Shown: piece after piece, positions 56,888 through 64,000 of the stretch | How positions within the stretch are numbered: the stretch's first letter is position 1 | Layout of the letters: the number at the start of each line of letters is the position of its first letter | From: Lantana camara | Lineage: Eukaryota; Streptophyta; Magnoliopsida; Lamiales; Verbenaceae | NCBI GenBank assembly: GCA_037501455.1 | Contig: CM074864.1 | Span: 23,368,001 to 23,432,000, forward strand | DNA length: 64,000 bases | Direction of reading: 5' to 3' | Program-made: the position numbers and the translations under genes | The notes under the pieces: generated by a model | The model's database searches: none | Seen by the model: only the letters and a program-made list of their open reading frames with translations | Told to the model about the DNA's origin: nothing

Positions 56888-57485
56888 ACATGTAGTTGTT
56901 ATAGCACTTTTTATTCCTTTCTATGTCGTTCTTTCTTTTGATGTTTAAGAACTCTTTTCCTTTTTGGTGGAATAAAGTTATGCATTTTTCTTCAACTCGT
57001 TTCTTTTGAGTTTTGTAGTTTAATTCCATTTTTCTTCATGCTTGGTGTACATAATGAATTTTTGTTGCATGTTTCATATGTAGAATTTCGTGAACTTGTT
57101 TGAAATTCAAACATAACCAACGAACATGAAGGTGACAGGAACCTTTGGTTTGTTTTAAGATTTGACTGAACTTGAATTTGAAATTTCAAGCTGCCTACGT
57201 ACCCCTGCGAAGAGGATCAAGTCATAACGTAGTTCAGGAAACATAACACTGTTTTGAGGTGGTGCCGTACACAGTTTATACTCTTGCGGGCCAGGAGTAT
57301 CCAAAGCTTAACCACCCTGGATGAGGTGGGATATTTCTGCATTTTAGCCATATGAAATATCATCAGTGGAGTAGATTAGCAGTTTAACCACGTGCACTAC
57401 AATTGGTGGTTGCCGTACGCATTTTATACTCACGCGGGCCAGGAGTAACATGCAGTTTAGGCTCATACGTCATGGAGTAAACTTT
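56888..57485. other. Convergent 3' zone of Tat B with paired repeats
   Basis: No gene is visible. A 36-base block starting GCCGTAC and ending GCGGGCCAGGAGTA occurs twice (57264-57299 and 57412-57447). CTACGT (57195-57200) and ACGTAG (57227-57232) could pair around a CCCCTGCGAAGAGG inner hairpin. It separates the antisense ORF and pol, which converge here. Confidence 0.6.
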
Positions 57486-59557
57486 TTACGAATAGTATCT
57501 CTTCAGGAACTTACCATTGATGGGACCGATTCGTAGGCCATCTTTATCCAGCAGCTTGTAGGTGCCGTTCGTGTATGCTTCTTTCAAGACATAGGGGCCA
57601 TCCCATTTCGACGAGAATTTATTTCCCATGCGTTGGGTGATGGTGATAGGCCTTTGCACTGCCAACACTAGATCTCCAACTTGGAATGCTCGAGGGCGTA
57701 CCTTTTTGTTGAAGGCCCTCGTCATGCGAGCTTGGTAGCACTCCAGTTGTTGCTGAGCTTCCAGTCTCTTTTCATCCAACGCCTCCAATTCTTCGAGTTT
57801 GAGACGAACGTTATCTTCAGCAGTAAGCCCCTCCTGGATCGCAATACGCAATGAAGGAATCTGGCTTTCAAGCGGGAGCACGGCTTCGACCCCGTACACT
57901 AACGAATAAGGGGTAGCTTGAGTGGCTGTTCGATGTGTCGTTCTGTATGCCCAGAGTGCTTCTCCAACCTTTTCGTGCCAATCTCTCTTTGACTTCGAGA
58001 CTATCTTCTTCAGAAGGTTGCACAGTGTCTTATTGAATGCTTCTGCCAAGCCATTTGCCGCAGCGTTGTACATCGAAGAGTTATGCTGTTTGAAGCCGAA
58101 TTGTGCACACAATTTATCCATCAACTTATTGTAGAACGGTTTCCCGTTGTCAGTTATAATACATCGCGGCACGCCGTACCTAAAGATGTGATTAGTGCGA
58201 ATGAATTCGACCACTGTCTCTTTTTTCTTCCTTGAGGGGAAGTGCCTCTCCCATTTGGAGAAGTAATCAGTGGCAGCCAGAATGTACATGTGACCCGCTG
58301 AGGATTTGGGAGTTATAGGCCCCACGACATCTAAACCCCATGAATCAAATGGCCAAGAGGCGACAGAAGGATGAAGCGGTTCCGGAGGTTGGTGTATGAA
58401 GTTGGCATGTATCTGACAAGCTTCGCACCCTTTCGCATACACAAGGTAATCTTTCATCATTGTTGGCCAGCAGTAGCCCATCCGCTTAATTCGGAAGTGC
58501 AGCTGTGGACCGGATTGGCGGGCTCCGAAGACTCCTGAATGAGCTTCGGTCATGGCTTCAATAGCTTCCTCACCGTTCAAACATCTTTGATAACTTCCTT
58601 CAAGCGATCGTTGATATAATGTATCTCTGTACAGGACGTAGCTCGATGCTCTTCTCCGCACTTCTGCCTTGTGTCGCGCGTTTTCAGGCAACTTCCCATG
58701 TTTGAGGTAGTCAACTAATGTTACCCTCCAATCTTCGTCATCGGCAGCTGAGATGGATATGACATTTGAGTCTTCATGGTTTGATTCAGTGGCAGGCGGT
58801 ACAATCCATCGGTTGCACACAGGAACATTTGTTGTCTTCACTTCTGACAAAGCTAAAGTGGTAGCTAAGTTGGCCAACGCGTCTGTTATCCTATTATCAT
58901 TCCTGGGAATGTGATTTAGAGTAACACTCTCGAAATGTTTAAGCAGCTCTGCAGCTTGTTGGGAAAGCGGCACAAGGTCTTCCTTCTTGACTTCGTAGGT
59001 GTTCAAAAGCTGGTTGATGACGAGTTCAGAGTCGCCGTAGATCTCAACTTCTGTTATCCCCATTTCGAAAGCCATCTGGAGCCCGATTACCAAGGCTTGA
59101 TATTCCGCAACATTATTAGAGCATAGTTCCCCGAGTACGATTGAGTAGGTCAGAACTTGTCTCTCTGGAGAAACGAAGATGACTCCTGCCCCCGCTCCAT
59201 CGGTTCGTGCTGATCCATCGAAGAACATCGTCCATGGTGGGAAAACTTTTGTGAATAGGACATCTTCATCCGGTAGGTCTTTAGACAACTCCCATTCTGC
59301 TGGAACAGGATGGTCTGCAAGGAAATTGGCAAGTGCCTGGCCTTTGATAGCTTTCTGAGGCACGTACATTATTTCATACTGGTTGAAGATGATGGACCAT
59401 TTTGCTAGTCTTCCAGAAAGCACCGGTCTCGACATCACGAACTTGACTGGATCAACGCGGAAGATGAGCCGAATAGAGTAGGCTTCGAAATAATGCTTCA
59501 ACTTTTTGATGGCGTAGAACAAGGCTAAACAAATCTTCTCAACCGGAGCCAAAAATT
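57486..59557 (-). CDS. Tat B pol: RNase H end, second RNase H, integrase
   Basis: The frame has no stop over 690 codons. It starts within the first RNase H (FLAPVEKICLALFYAIKKLK), passes GRLAKWSIIFNQYEI, then the second RNase H (MFFDGSARTDGAGAG, NNVAEYQALVIGL, IYGDSELVINQL). The integrase follows: HSGVFGARQSG with CEACQIH (zinc region, second histidine apparently arginine), WGLDVVGPI (first D), IITDNGKPFYN (second D), AEAFNKTL (E), and a C-terminal domain with FQVGDLVLAVQRP ending NGKFLKRYYS. A solo LTR cuts the frame on its upstream side; codons beyond 59557 belong to that LTR. The upstream part continues at 61041. Confidence 0.9.
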
Positions 59558-61040
59558 TGATGGTTGCCGAATCCACCAAATAAAACCTTCACTTCCCAAT
59601 ATGCAATAAATTGAGTACAGTAGCAAAGGGTCGAACCCAAAGTACTAACAGGTGTTATATTTCACACACAAACAAGTAAATAATCCACAAAAATGGTTCA
59701 GAACAAGGGGGGGTTTTAGTAATTTAGCAAACTACGAATCTAAACACTAAACCAAAGGTACCAAGCAAGTAAAATCTGATTTTAAGGGTCTAAAATGAAC
59801 TGAATAAAAGAGAGATTATCCTAGCCAAGTTGTTCTTATAATTCATGCCATTGGTTCGATCATTGATGCAATATTCAACTCTAATTCATTGATAGACCGG
59901 CTATAGTGGTAACAAGCTCTACACACCTCATCCTTTCTTAAGTTTATAATGATCATGAGAAGCTCACTAACCATTCTCTTATCACAAAGGCAGTCTTATA
60001 GAAACGCTCTTAAGATTTAACTTCGTGATAGCATTGATCATGAAAAGGATACCGATCCTAACCAACAAACTCAAAGAAGCTTGGAATGTTTAAGTTATTA
60101 CGCATGCATCGCATCATTCTCAAGTAAACATGGTGATAAACTATCAATGATGTGTGACTCTTCAAGTACATTTACAAGACAATTACGGATCAAGTATTTG
60201 TGCAGTCAAATAAAACAAGTTTCAAGATAACAATTGATCAGGAAATCATCCAAAAACGAGTTCAAGCAATACATACAAGATACATGCATATACCAAGAAT
60301 TTAGAGCTGCATAGATACAATTAGATCTCACAAAACCAAAGCATGAATCAAAGAAACAGCTTTACTAGGATAGAAGAGAGATTAGCTGCTGTACATGCTT
60401 GCAAAATAACCGAACAACAGCTGTTTCAGAACTGAAAATAAGCTAACACAGCTGATCTAAACAAGAGAGTTCAACTAGCTATGCAAATCTAAGCATTAAC
60501 ATAAGTGAAAAAGAGAATAAAGGAAAGAAATTGCTTGCTGATCATAACAGGGGAGAAGTCCCCTGTTTTGCTTCTGTTCTTCAGTTGCTACTGCTGGTAC
60601 GTTACTTCCTTCTTCAAGAGAAAAGCCGAGCCTCTCTTTCTTTCATAACCCTTGCTTATATTGTTGATAAACTCATCTTTGGCACACCCTTCAAGGCAAA
60701 TATTCTTTTGAGTTCCTAAGTGTGATGAGTACCCTTCTTGAGACGCAAAAATACTATGCAAAGTTGCTGCAAGTAGCTGAAGTTGACAAAAAGTGAAAGT
60801 CAGCCGCAACATTTGACTTGGTGTCTGCTGCGTCATCCTTAGCTTAAGGGATGATCATGGCTTAAGGTCATAGCTCAGTTCATTTTCTACTCTTGGCGAT
60901 TCTTTTAGTCCAGATTTGTATTGATGATCCATTTTAGCTCCAATAAACCTACAAACCCATAATTAAGCTTAATTAAGCACAAATCCAGTCAAATGTAGGG
61001 GGAAAATTAAGATAAATTAAGCACTAATTACATAGTAACA
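59558..61040 (-). mobile_element. Solo LTR of an Athila-like family, in Tat B
   Basis: On the minus strand it starts TGTTACTATGTAATTAGTGC and ends GTGGATTCGGCAACCATCA, and it splits the RNase H coding sequence between SELKY and FLAPVEK. The end phrase with GGGTTCGACCCTTTGCTACT resembles Athila-type LTRs. Neighbouring bases AAATT and AGTAC do not form a clean duplication. No internal domain is present. Confidence 0.72.
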
Positions 61041-61388
61041 AGTACTTTAATTCGCTTCCTGTTAAGGTTCTGCTCAGATAATAAAGGGCCATTTCTTTAC
61101 CTTCAACATTCTCCTGAGCCATTAGGGGACCAATCGAACGTTCTTGCGCGGCAATGTATAATATGAGTGGTTTCCCAGGTATCGGAGCTCCTAACACTAG
61201 TGGGTTCAACAGGTGTTTCTTTATGCTTTCGAATCCATTTCGGCAACCTTCATCCCATTTGAAAGGGGCACCCTTCTTCATGAGATGGTTGAATGGTTGG
61301 CATCTCCGGCCAGGATGGATATGAATCTCCTTATGAATGCGAGATTACCCTGCAAACTCCTCAGCTCCTTCAGATCCTTGGTGGAGGT
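61041..61388 (-). pseudogene. Tat B pol: reverse transcriptase end and first RNase H start
   Basis: LKELRSLQGNLAFIRRFIS (about 61370-61310) ends the reverse transcriptase connection. After a frameshift near 61280, MKKGAPFKWDEGCRNGFESI and LVLGAPIPGKPLILYIAAQE begin the RNase H, ending at SRTLTGSELKY, where the solo LTR cuts in. Confidence 0.85.
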
Positions 61389-63945
61389 GTAACGCCCCAG
61401 CTTTCGGTAACTCAGGTATGAACGACACGTGTGCGTTTGAGAGTTAGATTTTAATTTTAATTGCTCATTTCTTTAAATTTTCCTATCATGACATAATTTT
61501 ATAAAATTATATTCTTGGTATTTTATTGAAAATTCATATCATACTATATTTATCGCATAAATTGAACGTGATTGCAATGTGAATTATTTTCCCGAATGTG
61601 ATTTAATTCTTTTATGGCCTTAATTGATCATTTTCATGAATTTGGGACTTAATTGCATCGGACTTGATTGATCAATTAATAATGGAATTGGACTTCATTG
61701 GATAACTTATTAAATGGTAGGATTTAATAGCAAATTGGCCATTCTCTTCCCCTTCATAGCAGCATTCATGTACCATTACATTTCCATTCATTCAAACATT
61801 ACATACACATTTGCTATTTCTTCCCTTACCAACCGAACCAAACCCTCACTTTGAAGAGAGGAGATTTCATCATTCAAGCATCAATTTGTGGGATTTGTGG
61901 ACATAGAAGCATAATCATCATCATTCCTTCATCCTAGCTTCCATTTCTTTCATTTGAGGTAATTATGGAGAATGGATGATTTTCTTGAATATATGGCATA
62001 AATAGGGCTTTGCATTGGATTAGATAAATTGTGTATTGGTTGTTGGAAATATGTTTATGAACTTTGAGCTCAAGATTGATGCATATAACTTGTGAATTAT
62101 GGACTTGGAGCATGAGTGTTGATATGGGTTTGGATTGATGGATTATTGATGATCTAACATGGATATATGTGTTTTTTATAACTTGATGTTGATATATTTG
62201 TATGCTGGCTTGTTTATTGCATCAAATATATGCATTTCATCTTGGCTTGAATCCACTTTTGTTGCTGTTGATGTTGCTTTATTGCTGCTCTGTTCTGTTC
62301 TTCATTTTCAGCAGCTCACGTATTTTGGGAACGGCCCTTCCCAACCCCAGTTTAAAACTGGAACGACCGTTCCCATGATTCTGAGTCAGCAAGGCCAGCG
62401 AGCCTGGGAACGACCGTTCCCATTTTGGCCTTTAAGCCGGAAGGGCTGTTCCCAGCTAAAACGTTTTTCCCTTTTTAAAAATGCTGGCGCGTTTCTGAAG
62501 GGCCATGGGAACGGCCCTTCCCATTTTCAAAGGGAGGCCGGAACGACCGTTCCCATAGCGTTTGCAGAGCAAAAAGCTACTGCATAAAAATGAAATTTCA
62601 CTACCATCATCCAATCACTTCTTTGGCCCCTAATTGCTATTATATGATTGCATACATGTCGAAACGCGATATTTTCAAGGTACATTGTATTTTTCCCGTC
62701 ATCTCGTTGCATTTCCGCCGTTCGTCATATTTGGTACATTTTGAGTCGTGTTTCACGGACATTTATCTTTCTTGTACAAACCAGCTTCCTGGTGACGAGG
62801 AGCAGGCCCCGTGAGCTGTTTCCTTGGTTGTTTTTGGGTCGTTCAGGTGAGGTTTAATTTTAGATACATAGGACCCGTATAACACTATGTGAATTTTAAG
62901 CCAAAACTTATCTATATATTTATAGTTTTCAAACGAGATTGGTTTTCAAAGGACTTATTGAACTATTGATGGATTGATTGATTATTTTGGCGAGTATTGT
63001 ATTGCACTGTGGGCCCGAGGGTAGTGGCTCGAGCCAACCGGGAAAGCATGGGCTGACGGGTAACTCGAGAGCTATCCTCACCAAATTGGGATGAACCCTG
63101 AACCCCCTAGGAGATTAGGGGATGAAGGAATTCCGGGCTTAGGGATTCATGTACCCTCTGCCCAGATTGATTGGATGGTAGGGCCTTGCAATCCCACCAT
63201 CACCCGGAGGAAGAAGGTGCCATTGAAACTGCTAATTGTGCACAGTAATAAATTGCTTGATTACTTAATCACCTAATAATTAATTGATTGATTGATTGTA
63301 CACAGTCGGTGTAAGGTTGGAGAATTGCCCCACTCGGCGGGCCACAAATTGATTGTATTGAATTGGTTAAATTAAAATTGAATTAGTTGTAACCTCGGGC
63401 GATAGTATCCCTTTTATTCTATTAAATTGTATTGTTTTCCAAAAATTATTACCCGAGATTATGACTCGCATGTTTGTGCGCTTATATTTATTTATACCCC
63501 TCGCTCAGTCTGTGTTGGACTGATACCTCAACTTTTCAGTTGTTTTGCAGGGCGTGCTAGGCGGGAATTTAGAGTCTAGTTGTCTTTAAATTTGGGTAGC
63601 ACACTTCATTCCCACATTTTGTTCATGTATAGCTTGGGATATTTTGTATCATGCCTTGTTACCTATTTTGGAGATGATATTGTATTGATAGTGTAATTGT
63701 TGGTACCTATTAGTAAATAAATAAATATGGTACCTATAAGTATCGAATCAATATTATTGCTTCCGCTTTTATTTACTCTGAACTGATTGTTGGGTTGGTT
63801 TTTATTTAAGGGTACCCGCCTAGCCTTGTGTCGTTTTATTGTCTCCCGTTCGCTATGGCTTTGATTCATGTATGGATTGCCCATTTCATATGTGGATTGG
63901 GGTTATAGTGCGGGGGATGTGGTGCCTAGCGTTCCGGGTGCTACA
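61389..63945 (+). mobile_element. Solo LTR, 2557 bp, of a long-LTR gypsy family, in Tat B
   Basis: It starts TGTAACGCCCC and ends CCGGGTGCTACA with GGAGG on both sides (61384-61388 and 63946-63950). The 3' part (TTGTCTCCCGTTCGC, GCGGGGGATGTGGTG) resembles the ends of the LTRs at 34256-38975 and 49163-51898, so all three are relatives. It holds no gene; the open frame at 62159-62587 spans a palindrome cluster and is not a protein family I know. Confidence 0.9.
62327..62554. repeat. Six-fold palindrome cluster in the solo LTR
   Basis: GGGAACGGCCCTTCCC (62327-62342 and 62507-62522), GGAACGACCGTTCCC (62360-62374 and 62540-62554), GGGAACGACCGTTCCC (62406-62421) and GGAAGGGCTGTTCCC (62439-62453). 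The common form is GGGAACG-N2-CGTTCCC or a close variant. The cluster is far more GC-rich than its surroundings. Confidence 0.92.
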
Positions 63946-63950
63946 GGAGG

Positions 63951-64000
63951 CATCTTCTGGATAGCGTCTATCTTTCCGAGGTCCACCTCATTGCCACGAT
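63951..64000 (-). pseudogene. Tat B pol: reverse transcriptase fragment at the window edge
   Basis: On the minus strand the bases encode GNEVDLGKIDAIQKMP, the segment that precedes LKELRSLQG in Tat polymerases. It joins, across the solo LTR, to the fragment ending at 61388. Confidence 0.8.

Larger units (their letters stand above)
51899..64000 (-). mobile_element. Tat-clade gypsy retrotransposon (Tat B), partial
   Basis: On the minus strand from the right edge: end of reverse transcriptase (63951-64000 and 61041-61388), RNase H, second RNase H and integrase (57486-59557), a 3' zone with an antisense ORF (53843-56887), polypurine tract and 3' LTR. Two solo LTRs interrupt pol. Gag, protease and the 5' LTR must be beyond the window. 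It differs from Tat A in protein sequence and in its antisense ORF. Confidence 0.88.

Noticed and set aside
62327..62554. CRISPR-like array
   Set aside because: The units are short palindromes at irregular spacing without unique spacers or cas genes, in plant DNA; they are an LTR feature.
62159..62587. 142-codon plus-strand frame in the solo LTR
   Set aside because: Its second half is the translated palindrome cluster, and nothing in it resembles a known protein.

Overview
This window is nuclear DNA of a flowering plant, most likely a eudicot; the species cannot be told from the sequence. The evidence is the density of plant-type transposable elements: Ty3/gypsy of the Tat and Athila clades, long-LTR gypsy elements, Ty1/copia, a plant L1-type LINE, a BED-finger hAT transposon and several MITEs. 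I find no intact host gene. Nearly all coding sequence is transposon-derived and carries stops, frameshifts or deletions. The longest open frames are Tat B pol (57486-59557, minus) and an Athila gag-protease/integrase-tail fusion (8659-10104, plus).

Layout, left half. 411-22920 is one hAT DNA transposon (minus) with an exact 8-bp target duplication (TCTTCGAC at 403-410 and 22921-22928). Its transposase N-terminus lies near 22.0 kb and its C-terminus near 1.2 kb. Inside it sits AT-rich filler with a 368-bp tandem duplication. Inside that is Tat element A (2480-21058, minus; LTRs 2480-3244 and 20303-21058; duplication AAAGA). Inside the 3' zone of Tat A is a rearranged Athila element (6881-13140, plus) with a truncated left LTR and an inverted right LTR segment.

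Middle. A decayed LINE (about 23462-39240, plus) was hit by a solo LTR (23714-25595, duplication TCTCT) and by a gypsy element with a 4.7-kb LTR (29072-38975) whose 2.6-kb interior holds only a gag remnant. After a MITE-bearing spacer, a large non-coding LTR element (40970 to about 49162, minus) carries a small copia element (45796-48994). That copia element contains a near full-length copy of its own primer, tRNA-iMet.

Right. A long gypsy LTR (from 49163, minus) is interrupted by Tat element B (51899 to beyond the window end, minus), itself interrupted by two solo LTRs (59558-61040; 61389-63945, duplication GGAGG).

Most notable: (1) the tRNA-iMet copy at 45956-46024, whose two internal mismatches fall opposite nucleotides 58 and 9, the expected m1A58 and m1G9; (2) antisense ORFs with their own TATA boxes in both Tat elements, encoding two unrelated protein families (Transposase_28-like with coiled coil; plant mobile domain); (3) clusters of different palindromes at the same place in related long LTRs; (4) the PBS of Tat A apparently overwritten by a copy of the DNA outside its other LTR.
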